A DNA stretch of 7,540 nt from Bacillota bacterium (GTDB lineage Bacteria > Bacillota > Clostridia > Oscillospirales > Acutalibacteraceae), in contig WQTL01000414.1 of the NCBI GenBank assembly GCA_009786275.1, positions 1 to 7,540 of the forward strand, in the 5' to 3' direction. Below are positions 1-6,021 of this stretch, in pieces. The notes beneath the pieces are model-generated. The model saw nothing but the letters and a program-made list of their open reading frames with translations. It was not told the DNA's origin and did not search any database. Made by a program: the position numbers and the translations under genes. Every line of letters starts with the position of its first letter. Positions within the stretch are counted from its first letter, which is position 1.

Positions 1-888
1 CAATTGACCATCCTTATTGAAAAGCGCAACGATAGTACCATTTTGGAGCGTTCCATCCATGCTCATTGAACTTGCATCGAAGTTGCCGGGAAGTTGCCGA
101 TCTTGCCCATCGCCGCTGGGCCGTTCGCCGCCGAAGCCTCCGGCCCCGCCGCCAAAGCTCATTTCCATACTGGAACCGTAGCCGGAACCCAATAAGTAGG
201 TATCCATCGCTTTCTGTCGTTCTGCTTCAGACATATCCTGGTTCATTGCCATGTTGCTCATGTCCATCGGCTCGTCTTTCAGATTGATCCTGACGATCCA
301 GCCGTCGCCTTGCTTCTCGCAGGTAGCGCTTTTCACGTGGGAGGCTTTCAGCGCACTGACATAAGATTTGCCGCTGACCGGCATGAAATCATTGAGCTTG
401 CGGGAAGTGTCCTTTGTACCCTTCCCGTTCACAAAGGTTTCCGTAATCGTCTCATTTCTGTTGGGGTCCATGCCTCCCGCATCGCTCGGCATAAACGCGC
501 TCATGATGGCAGGAACGTCCATGGTCATTTCGCTCACGTTATGCTTTGTGATGGTGATCCGATTGGCGGCCTTCACTGCGCTGGCATAGGTGTTATAGAA
601 TTCCACCACTTGAGTGGCGCTTCCCCCTACAGGCGCTTTGACTTCGGTCTTGGCCCTTGTTTCTCCTGCGACGGTTGTTCCGCCCGCAGCGCTTTCGCCG
701 TCCGCAGTGGTTTCCTGCTCCGTTTCGTCCTCGGTCGTAAATTCCTCGCTGGGGAAGGATTCCATGTCGAAAACTGAAGTTTCCCCGCTGGTTTCAGCTT
801 CGGGCGCGTTTGTCGGCTGTGTGGCTCCGCAAGCACTGAGCGCCAACAGCATGGCGATCAGTAGTAAGCAGGCGATTCGGGTTTTCAT
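1..888 (-). CDS. Lipoprotein of unknown function, 3' end outside the window
   Basis: I see 296 codons open to the left edge without a stop. The ATG at 888 follows GGAGGAG (902-896) at good spacing. Residues 1-20 form a lipoprotein signal (MKTR, then a hydrophobic stretch) with lipobox LSAC and Cys20 as the lipidation site, so the protein should be anchored on the outer face of the membrane. Residues 21-90 are an acidic, Thr/Glu/Ala-rich, low-complexity linker. A folded region starts near residue 92 (VVEFYNTYASAVKAAN) and contains Met-rich segments (about 206-219), followed by a Gly-rich loop (about 244-261). I recognise no family. The gene lies last in the MacAB-like transport operon, 60 bases after a small ORF, so it may be an accessory or substrate-binding component. 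The lipoprotein call is strong; the role is inference from position only. Confidence 0.85.
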   Translation of the reverse strand, partial: MKTRIACLLLIAMLLALSACGATQPTNAPEAETSGETSVFDMESFPSEEFTTEDETEQETTADGESAAGGTTVAGETRAKTEVKAPVGGSATQVVEFYNTYASAVKAANRITITKHNVSEMTMDVPAIMSAFMPSDAGGMDPNRNETITETFVNGKGTKDTSRKLNDFMPVSGKSYVSALKASHVKSATCEKQGDGWIVRINLKDEPMDMSNMAMNQDMSEAERQKAMDTYLLGSGYGSSMEMSFGGGAGGFGGERPSGDGQDRQLPGNFDASSMSMDGTLQNGTIVALFNKDGQL

Positions 889-929
889 TGCGATTCTCCT
901 CCATATGTGTTGTATTTTTATGTGAGGTA

Positions 930-950
930 AGCCCGCCCCTCGGCTAGGCT
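930..950 (-). other. Intergenic RNA hairpin between small ORF and lipoprotein gene
   Basis: On the minus strand, AGCCT/GCC pairs with GGC/GGGCT around a GAGG loop, giving eight pairs (one G-U) with one bulged A. It covers the stop codon of the 48-codon ORF and is not followed by a T-run, so it does not look like a terminator. It could act in mRNA processing or 3' protection inside the operon transcript. The remaining bases up to 888 hold only the lipoprotein ribosome binding site; I see no separate promoter. Confidence 0.35.
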
Positions 951-1095
951 ATCCCGCTGAGATTGAGTGCTCTAGCTCGCACAGAAAGTCGGTATAATCC
1001 CATTGGTCGGCGCTGTTGAAGTCAAGCGACAATTGAAGGATTGCGAATAGATTGTCGAGTAGATGGCGTAGCCTTTCCAATATAGAGTTTTTCAC
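949..1095 (-). CDS. Small ORF, 48 residues, unknown function
   Basis: A GTG start at 1095 is preceded by AGAGGG at a spacing of eight bases, and the frame ends at TAG (951-949). The product would have a Leu-rich amphipathic N-terminal half (residues 5-24, with ILERLRHLLDNLF at 5-17) and an acidic second half with one Trp and one Cys (about 30-44). There is no signal peptide or membrane segment, so a cytosolic or membrane-peripheral peptide is most likely. It starts 29 bases after the permease stop and ends 60 bases before the lipoprotein start, which fits an operon gene. I recognise no family. Against it: a GTG start, short length and no homology evidence. If not real, this is simply a 236-base spacer within the transport operon. 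Confidence 0.4.
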   Translation of the reverse strand: MKNSILERLRHLLDNLFAILQLSLDFNSADQWDYTDFLCELEHSISAG

Positions 1096-1124
1096 GGTAT
1101 TATCCCTCTTTTCAGTTGATTGGA

Positions 1125-2411
1125 TCATTCATAACGTAGCGCGTCAATCGGGTCCATCTTCGCCGCTTTTTTGGCGGGATAGAGGCCGAAGACAACGCCG
1201 ATGGCCATTGCGAATAATACACTGCCGATGGTTGTCACTGCCGAAATCACCAATGGCGCGCCCAGGATGCTTGACACCAACGCACCCACGCCAATGCCGA
1301 GGATCAAGCCGATGATCCCGCCTATAGCCGAAACCATCACCGCCTCCATCACGAATTGCAGCTGTATATGGAAGTTCTGCGCCCCCAGGGCCTTACGGGT
1401 GCCGATTTCCTTCGTGCGCTCCGTCACGGATACCAGCATGATGTTCATCACCCCGATGCCGCCCACCAGCAGCGAGATACCCGCGATGAAGGCAATGGCC
1501 ATGGAGATCGTGCTCAATGTGCTCTGCACGGTATCCAGCATGGAGGACATATTTGATACCGACACCTGCCAGTCCTCATTGTTAGCGTAAAGCCTGTCAA
1601 AGTGACGCTGTAGTTGGTTGGTCAAGTCGTCTACATCGCTGCTGACCGAGCCGATGACCGTGATGGTGTTGTAGTTTTTTTCCAGCAAATCCTGCTTGGC
1701 GGTGGTAACGGGAATGTAGAATGTGGTGGACATATCTTTTTCGGAAGCCGTGCTGCCGCCGAAGCCCTGCTGCTCATACTGATACACCCCGATGATGGTG
1801 TAAAGCTCAATGCTGCGGGTCTTGTAGACCTTCACCGTCTGCCCGATGGGATTCTCGTTATTGGGGAACATGCTCTTGACGAATTTGTCTGAGACAACAG
1901 CGGATTGGCTCTTGTTCTCCACATCGCTTTCTGCGATGAAACTGCCGGATAGCTGGGTGACGTTGTTCGCGACACCATAATTCGCGTTCACGCCTGAAAT
2001 GGTAATGTTGGCGTATAGATCGCCGTCTTGGGCCTTAGCACTGCCTGCGCTGTAGCTGATGGAAACGCCGGTTACAAGCCCACCGAAGGTTTCCGTCAGG
2101 TCGGCAATCATCTGATCAGTGATGAGGTCGTCCGACTCAGGTGTTTTACCAGAGGAACTGCCGCGATCTCCGCCCATTCCGGGGGGGCCGAAGCCATTTG
2201 ACTGCGTACCCCGCTCCTGCACACTGAGGGTGATATTGTTGGTTCCCAGGCTGGAGAGACTGCCCGAAACCGAGGCAGTTAGGGCATCGCCGATGGTCAT
2301 AATGCCAATGATGGACATAATGCCGATGATGATGCCCAGCATGGTCAGCAGCGCCCGCATCTTGTTTGATTTCAGGGATTGAAACGCCAAGCCGATGTTT
2401 TCCCATATCAT
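1125..2411 (-). CDS. MacB/FtsX-type ABC transporter permease
   Basis: The 428-residue product is the membrane subunit of a MacB-type (type VII) ABC transporter, a class that performs mechanotransmission or export without a classic transmembrane channel. The layout is canonical: a first membrane helix at about 20-42 within the typical LLTMLGIIIGI stretch, a large extracytoplasmic MacB-PCD domain at about 43-298, then three helices at about 300-328, 355-382 and 390-412. The conserved cytoplasmic motif TERTKEIGTRKALGA sits at 330-344, and the usual C-terminal end (YPAKKAAKMDPIDALRYE) is present. The extracytoplasmic domain carries a Gly/Ser-rich insert (about 73-88). The ATG overlaps the ATPase stop in an ATGA junction and is preceded by AAGGGGG, so translation should be coupled. 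Family and length are normal; the substrate cannot be read from sequence. Bacillus YknZ is an analogous protein. Confidence 0.95.
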   Translation of the reverse strand: MIWENIGLAFQSLKSNKMRALLTMLGIIIGIMSIIGIMTIGDALTASVSGSLSSLGTNNITLSVQERGTQSNGFGPPGMGGDRGSSSGKTPESDDLITDQMIADLTETFGGLVTGVSISYSAGSAKAQDGDLYANITISGVNANYGVANNVTQLSGSFIAESDVENKSQSAVVSDKFVKSMFPNNENPIGQTVKVYKTRSIELYTIIGVYQYEQQGFGGSTASEKDMSTTFYIPVTTAKQDLLEKNYNTITVIGSVSSDVDDLTNQLQRHFDRLYANNEDWQVSVSNMSSMLDTVQSTLSTISMAIAFIAGISLLVGGIGVMNIMLVSVTERTKEIGTRKALGAQNFHIQLQFVMEAVMVSAIGGIIGLILGIGVGALVSSILGAPLVISAVTTIGSVLFAMAIGVVFGLYPAKKAAKMDPIDALRYE

Positions 2412-3106
2412 GCAAGCACCCCCTTCATGCCGGTGTCACTGATGATCATTCCGTCCTGTATCGTGACCACCCGGTCGGTTTTTTGCGCCAACACTTCATT
2501 ATGTGTAATGAGAATCACCGTTTTTTTCTCCTGCCGGTTGACGCGCATGAAAATATCCATTACCAGGTTCCCGGTTTGGGTATCCAGCGCGCCGGTAGGC
2601 TCGTCGGCCAGGATGATGGCGGGGTCGTTGGCCAAGGCGCGGGCGATAGCCACCCGCTGCTTCTGGCCGCCGGAAAGCTCATTGGGCATATGGGCCATGC
2701 GATCTTCCATCTCTACCAGCGCCAGCAGTTCTTTCGCCCGCTCTTTCCGTTCGCGTTTACCTATGCCTTTGTAGAACATGGGCAGTTCCACATTGGAAAG
2801 GGCTGTAATGCGGGGAATCAGGTTGAATGTCTGAAACACGAAGCCGATTTTCTGGTTGCGGATGCGGGAAAGCTCGCTGTCCGGCAATTGGCCAACATCG
2901 ACGCCATCCAAGTGGTATTCGCCCTCCGTTGGCCTGTCGAGCGCCCCGAGGATGTTCATTAGCGTACTTTTGCCAGAACCAGATTGCCCTACGATGGCTA
3001 CAAACGTACCTTCTTCGATGTCCAGGGTCATGCCCTTGAGCACCGTGAGTTCATTGGGCGCTCCGATAAAATATTTTTTGACAATATCGCGAAGTTCAAT
3101 CACCAT
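2408..3106 (-). CDS. MacB-type ABC transporter ATP-binding protein
   Basis: This 232-residue product is the nucleotide-binding subunit that partners with the downstream permease. All ATPase motifs are intact: Walker A GQSGSGKST (40-48), Q-loop Q92 in FVFQTFNLIP, signature LSGGQ (144-148), Walker B IILADEP with catalytic Glu169, D-loop GALD (172-175) and switch His202 in ITHN. Length and motif spacing match the LolD/MacB/YknY group. The start at 3106 lies 4 bases after the adaptor stop, with AAGGGG eight bases upstream located inside the adaptor's last codons. The 3' end overlaps the permease start by four bases. Operon membership is therefore firm. The substrate is not deducible from this subunit. 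Confidence 0.97.
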   Translation of the reverse strand: MVIELRDIVKKYFIGAPNELTVLKGMTLDIEEGTFVAIVGQSGSGKSTLMNILGALDRPTEGEYHLDGVDVGQLPDSELSRIRNQKIGFVFQTFNLIPRITALSNVELPMFYKGIGKRERKERAKELLALVEMEDRMAHMPNELSGGQKQRVAIARALANDPAIILADEPTGALDTQTGNLVMDIFMRVNRQEKKTVILITHNEVLAQKTDRVVTIQDGMIISDTGMKGVLA

Positions 3107-3110
3107 ATCA

Positions 3111-4994
3111 TCAGCCCCTTCCGAAGGGCATCATGCCGAAACCGCCCTGCTCCGTCCCATCGGACAGTTTGCCCTCGGGATCGGTAAGTATCTGCATCCC
3201 GTCCTGGAGACTCGCGCCGATGATTTCCACACTGGTTGAGGTCTTGAGTCCAACCGTTACAAGGATTTCCACACCTTCCGATGCCTCTCCGGGCCTGCCC
3301 TGCGGACGCCTGCCGCCGCCTGCGTTGGGCGTTGCTTCCGGCACTGAATAGACAAAGCTGCCCCTATCATTCGTAACTACCGCGGAAACCGGTACGGCGT
3401 ACACATTCTCTTTGGTGTTCGTGATGATATTTAAGAAGGCGTTCATGCCGATTTTGATGGCCTCATCCGGGTCGGTGAGGGTAGCCCGCACCTCAAATTC
3501 CACGCTGGTTGAACCGGCCTCGCTGACCGCTTTGGGGGAGATATATGAAAGTATGGCGCTAAATACTTGATCGCCGGTGGCGTCGGTGGTGATGAGTATC
3601 TCTTGCCCAATGGAGAGCGTATTCAGGTTGTATTCCTTCACCCGCGCAGAAACATAGAGCTCGTCTTTGTTGTCTATGACAAAGAGCACACCGCTGGGCG
3701 TGGCCCCCACCTTGGCATTCACCGCTGTAATCACCCCGCTGGCCTCCGCGACAATCTCTCCATCGGCCAACTGCCGGTTGAGTTTATCCAGCGTCAGCTC
3801 CTGCAAATCCACGTTTGTAGTCGCTCCGCTCTGCGATAATGAGTTCTCGGCGTTCTTCAAGCTGTTTTGGGCCGCCTCAAGCTGCTTCTGTGCATCCACT
3901 AGGGATTTTTCCGCGTTCGCCACTTTTGTGGCGTTAGCTTCTTTATTATCATTGGCTGCTCGGGTCTTATCCTGCACGGCTTTGTCGTAGGCCCGCTGGG
4001 CATCGTCTCGCGCCTTGTTCGCCGAATCCGATTTGTCTTTTGCGGATTTCACAGCATCGTCCTTCGCACGGGTTAAATCTGTTTTAGCCCGGTCAAGAGT
4101 GCGCTGGGCATCGTCAACGGCATTTTGGGCGTTGTCATACGTCTTTTGCGCGGCGTCAAGCGCCTTCTTTGCGGCTTCCTCGGCGGCCTCGCGTTCTTCG
4201 GTGCTATCATAAGTGGTATAATATCGAGCATCGTCGTAGTCGGCTTTGGCCTTGTCCAAATCCATCTTGGCTTGATCGCGATCCAGCTTCTTCCGATCCA
4301 GCGAGATTTGGGCGTCCGTGATGGTATTCTGATATTTATAGTCATCGAAATTGAGCAGCGCCGTGGTATACTCCGAAAGCGCGGTGGTCGCTTCCGATTT
4401 CTTGCGATCCAATGTCACTTTGGCATCCGTGATAGCGCGGTCGTAGGTCGTGCTGTCAAATGGCTTCGCCGCGTTTGCTTTAGCCGTGGCGAGGTCTTTT
4501 TCTGCGTTGGCGACGGCGATTTCCCTCTGCTCCAGCGTGATCTGCGCCGAAGCCAAAGAGTTTTGGGCATTGGTTACCGAATTGCTCAAATTGCGCACGG
4601 CGCTATTGTAATTGATCTCCGCTTGGGCGACATCGTTTTCCAGGTTCGCGGTATCCAGAACAGCGATGATGTCGCCTGCCTCCACTGTGTCTCCTACCTC
4701 AACGAGGATTTCCTTCACAGCGTAGTTGAGAGTGGAGTAAATACTCGTTGTTTCCGCCGTTTCCACCACGCCTGATACGCTGATGGATTGGGTCAGGTTC
4801 GATCTTTGCAGCGTGACGGTTTCGGTCGCGTTAGCGGAAGTCGGCTTCATCCCTCTGAATAGCAGGCTGGGCAGTACAAGCACAACGATTAACAAAACGG
4901 CGACGACTGAACCGATGATGATTGCTATTTTTTTGCCTTTGCTTAGTTTCTTGCCGGGTTCCTTGCTTTGCTTCTTGCCAATTCCTTTTTTCAT
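3111..4994 (-). CDS. MacA/HlyD-type membrane fusion (adaptor) protein with extra-long coiled coil
   Basis: The 627-residue product is a membrane-anchored adaptor that would link the MacB-type ABC pair to the cell exterior. A Lys-rich N-terminus (1-22) leads into one membrane helix (about 23-46). The first biotinyl-lipoyl half lies at about 90-116 (VGDTVEAGDIIAVLD) and the second at about 411-443 (ADGEIVAEASGVITAVNAKVG). Between them lies a coiled coil of about 290 residues, followed by beta-barrel and membrane-proximal domains (about 444-600) with a Pro/Gly/Arg-rich insert at 551-572. The Gly/Met-rich end contains GGFGMMPFGRG. Typical Gram-positive MacA-like adaptors are nearer 400 residues; the excess is mostly coiled coil. 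I chose ATG 4994 over the in-frame ATG at 5012, because GGAGGAG (5010-5004) sits between them at correct spacing for 4994. It is the first gene of its operon and lies behind the 5104-5040 promoter. YknX is a functional analogue. Confidence 0.93.
   Translation of the reverse strand: MKKGIGKKQSKEPGKKLSKGKKIAIIIGSVVAVLLIVVLVLPSLLFRGMKPTSANATETVTLQRSNLTQSISVSGVVETAETTSIYSTLNYAVKEILVEVGDTVEAGDIIAVLDTANLENDVAQAEINYNSAVRNLSNSVTNAQNSLASAQITLEQREIAVANAEKDLATAKANAAKPFDSTTYDRAITDAKVTLDRKKSEATTALSEYTTALLNFDDYKYQNTITDAQISLDRKKLDRDQAKMDLDKAKADYDDARYYTTYDSTEEREAAEEAAKKALDAAQKTYDNAQNAVDDAQRTLDRAKTDLTRAKDDAVKSAKDKSDSANKARDDAQRAYDKAVQDKTRAANDNKEANATKVANAEKSLVDAQKQLEAAQNSLKNAENSLSQSGATTNVDLQELTLDKLNRQLADGEIVAEASGVITAVNAKVGATPSGVLFVIDNKDELYVSARVKEYNLNTLSIGQEILITTDATGDQVFSAILSYISPKAVSEAGSTSVEFEVRATLTDPDEAIKIGMNAFLNIITNTKENVYAVPVSAVVTNDRGSFVYSVPEATPNAGGGRRPQGRPGEASEGVEILVTVGLKTSTSVEIIGASLQDGMQILTDPEGKLSDGTEQGGFGMMPFGRG
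4287..4436 (-). repeat. Internal duplication in the adaptor coiled coil
   Basis: Residues 187-199 (AITDAKVTLDRKK) and 224-236 (TITDAQISLDRKK) of the adaptor are near copies 37 residues apart. The two 39-base DNA segments (4398-4436 and 4287-4325) agree at 28 of 39 positions by eye. Looser DAQxxLDxA-like units recur later (about residues 279-345). The coiled coil therefore appears to have grown at least partly by tandem duplication. Confidence 0.6.
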
Positions 4995-5003
4995 GGCTAT
5001 TGG

Positions 5004-5010
5004 CTCCTCC
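5004..5010 (-). promoter_or_regulatory. Ribosome binding site deciding the adaptor start
   Basis: GGAGGAG lies nine bases before ATG 4994. It would be inside the reading frame if translation began at ATG 5012, which has no comparable site in front of it. This favours the shorter, 627-residue protein. Confidence 0.8.
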
Positions 5011-5039
5011 ATCTATATAGGGTATGGTTCATGTTCCCT

Positions 5040-5104
5040 ATTGTAAAGAAGCTACGTTATGCCTAATTGAACTCTATCTAAATTTTAGCTGAATTTTTCT
5101 CTGC
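5040..5104 (-). promoter_or_regulatory. Operator/promoter A of the transport operon: 11-bp direct repeats plus -10
   Basis: Read on the plus strand, related hexamers begin at 5066 (attgaa), 5077 (tctaaa), 5088 (gctgaa) and weakly 5099 (ctctgc), each 11 bp apart with AT-rich pentamer spacers. On the minus strand, twenty bases separate the last hexamer from TACAAT (5045-5040). No TTGACA-like -35 is present at the usual distance; the repeat block occupies that area. This is the known pattern for OmpR/PhoB-family regulators that bind tandem 11-bp half-sites and activate. Predicted transcription starts near 5033, about 38 bases before the adaptor ATG. The same layout occurs at 6022-6086, which raises confidence strongly. 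The identity of the regulator is unknown. Confidence 0.7.
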
Positions 5105-5130
5105 ATTTTTCTCCACGGCATACAATATTC

Positions 5131-5166
5131 AACGAAAAGGCCCCCGCTGATCCTGTGCAGCGGGGG
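5131..5166 (-). terminator. Rho-independent terminator after the small-peptide unit
   Basis: On the minus strand, CCCCCGCTG pairs perfectly with CAGCGGGGG (nine pairs) around an eight-base loop, followed by CCTTTTCGTT. It lies 21 bases after the stop of the 39-residue peptide gene and just before operator A, so it separates the small-peptide unit from the transport operon. Confidence 0.9.
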
Positions 5167-5187
5167 TCTTCCATTGGAGAGCGGTCT

Positions 5188-5307
5188 TTAGCCAAGCAGG
5201 CCCGCGAAGAGATCCCAGAGGCCCGACAGCCCTTCGAAAGCGCTGAAGAGAGCCGTAATCCAGTCCCATGCCAAGACGAGGTATTCCAGAATCGAGCTAA
5301 GATCCAT
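5188..5307 (-). CDS. Trp/Leu-rich acidic small peptide, 39 residues
   Basis: ATG 5307 follows AAAGGAG (5322-5316) at a spacing of eight bases, and the frame ends with TAA just before a strong terminator, so a real small gene is likely. The product begins MDLSSILEYLVLAWDWI and ends GLWDLFAGLLG. It has three Trp, three Phe and many Leu, five acidic residues and no Lys or Arg (net about -5). It has no cysteine and no signal peptide. The pattern suggests an amphipathic or membrane-seeking helix with a short Gly/Ser break (26-29). It starts 79 bases after the Cys-rich gene and resembles that protein's Trp-rich tail by eye (WDWITALF against WDITEWIF). It could be a membrane-active peptide, a signalling peptide or a partner of the Cys-rich protein. 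I recognise no family, and function is unknown. Confidence 0.65.
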   Translation of the reverse strand: MDLSSILEYLVLAWDWITALFSAFEGLSGLWDLFAGLLG

Positions 5308-5386
5308 TTCCGGTGCTCCTTTCCATGTATTTTGTCAGATTGTACCCTGTTGCCACAATGGAATCCGGGAGTTGTGGTATGTGCCT

Positions 5387-5779
5387 TTACGCGCTGATGA
5401 GCTCGAATAGCCAGCCGAACGCGAGGTAATGGAAAATCCATTCCGTGATGTCCCAGCGGCTGACCCAATACATCCAGCTCATCCAGTCGGGCAGGTTTTG
5501 CTTGGCCCAGCTGATGTCTGTGCACGAACACGTGTCAGCATCGCACTTGCAGTAGCAGGCCCTTCCCTCCTCCTGCGCCGTGACGCAGCGGTCGCAGCAC
5601 TCACAGGCAGGGGTAGGCAATGGATCGCACGTACAGTTGACGCCGTCGAACTCGCAGGCCGCTGTACAGGGGCAGGGTTCCGCTTCGCAGGCGCAGTCGC
5701 CGTCCAGGGCGCTGGAAGATACCGCGAGCGCGCCGATGAGTATAAGGATCGCCAGGGTGGTTGCCAACAGTTTTTTCAT
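5387..5779 (-). CDS. Secreted Cys-rich, Trp-tailed small protein, unknown function
   Basis: The 130-residue product starts at ATG 5779 behind AGAGGAG (5792-5786) at a spacing of seven bases. Residues 1-24 are a clear signal peptide (MKKLLATT, hydrophobic core, SSSA). Residues 29-86 hold 16 cysteines at 29, 31, 36, 38, 42, 49, 51, 59, 61, 62, 65, 75, 77, 79, 84 and 86, mostly as CxC, CC and CxxC, with many Asp/Glu and little hydrophobic content. Residues 91-130 switch abruptly to an aromatic tail with seven Trp (91, 99, 102, 105, 109, 114, 123), ending WLFELISA. The Cys part could bind metal or form disulfides outside the cell; the tail could insert into or lie on the membrane. I recognise no family. 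It is the first intact gene after promoter B and shares that promoter type with the MacAB-like operon. Expression is well supported; function is open. Confidence 0.85.
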   Translation of the reverse strand: MKKLLATTLAILILIGALAVSSSALDGDCACEAEPCPCTAACEFDGVNCTCDPLPTPACECCDRCVTAQEEGRACYCKCDADTCSCTDISWAKQNLPDWMSWMYWVSRWDITEWIFHYLAFGWLFELISA

Positions 5780-5792
5780 AGTGATTCTCCTC

Positions 5793-6009
5793 TCAAATTG
5801 TGAATAGAAAGTTTGTTGCCTTTACTATCAGGCAGGGAACAATGCCGCGACTAGATAAATGATCTCCTTTCTGTTCTGTACGTAGTCTTGTCCAAGTGTA
5901 CCCTATCGCAATCGCAGCGACGATAATCGCAACCAAAAGCACCGCCGCTATGATGATCGCGCTTTGCTCAGATTTTTTATGCCCTTGTTCAATTTGCTCA
6001 GGTTTTCAT
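5793..6009 (-). pseudogene. Disrupted single-membrane-span reading frame in the leader of the Cys-rich gene
   Basis: A frame open for 70 codons (6005 to the TGA at 5795-5793) encodes a charged start (KPEQIEQGHKKSEQ), a strong membrane helix (about residues 16-35) and then a basic segment. It has no ATG, GTG or TTG start before the helix. The ATG at 6009 would join it only if one A of the AAAA run at 6006-6003 were skipped; as written, that ATG stops after three codons. Further down, another frame (5884-5828) reads YVQNRKEIIYLVAALFPA and then two stops, which looks more protein-like than the main frame's tail. I infer an eroded or error-containing small membrane-protein gene. Its final stop overlaps the next ribosome binding site. 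Alternatively, the stretch is an untranslated leader of about 235 bases. Confidence 0.35.
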
Positions 6010-6021
6010 GTGCCTGTAGAT

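Noticed and set aside
310..777. 155-residue plus-strand open frame
   Set aside because: It is antisense to the lipoprotein, which has a proper start, ribosome binding site and lipobox.
4125..4775. 216-residue plus-strand open frame
   Set aside because: It is antisense to the repetitive coiled coil of the adaptor; the low-complexity hydrophobic product reflects the biased codons opposite.
4995..5012. Longer adaptor start at ATG 5012
   Set aside because: The ribosome binding site would lie inside the coding frame and no other site precedes 5012; ATG 4994 is better placed.
5339..5344. TACAAT on the minus strand as a separate promoter for the 39-residue peptide gene
   Set aside because: There is no -35 at 16-18 bases and no copy of the 11-bp repeat operator; co-transcription from promoter B is simpler.
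5353..5377. Inverted repeat CCACAA...TTGTGG between the two small genes
   Set aside because: It has only six pairs with a 13-base loop and no T-run; too weak to call a terminator or regulatory element.
5085..5531. 148-residue open frame on the minus strand across the terminator and both small genes
   Set aside because: It runs through a clear terminator and overlaps the Cys-rich gene and the 39-residue gene in another frame. It lacks a convincing ribosome binding site and its composition looks like a shadow.
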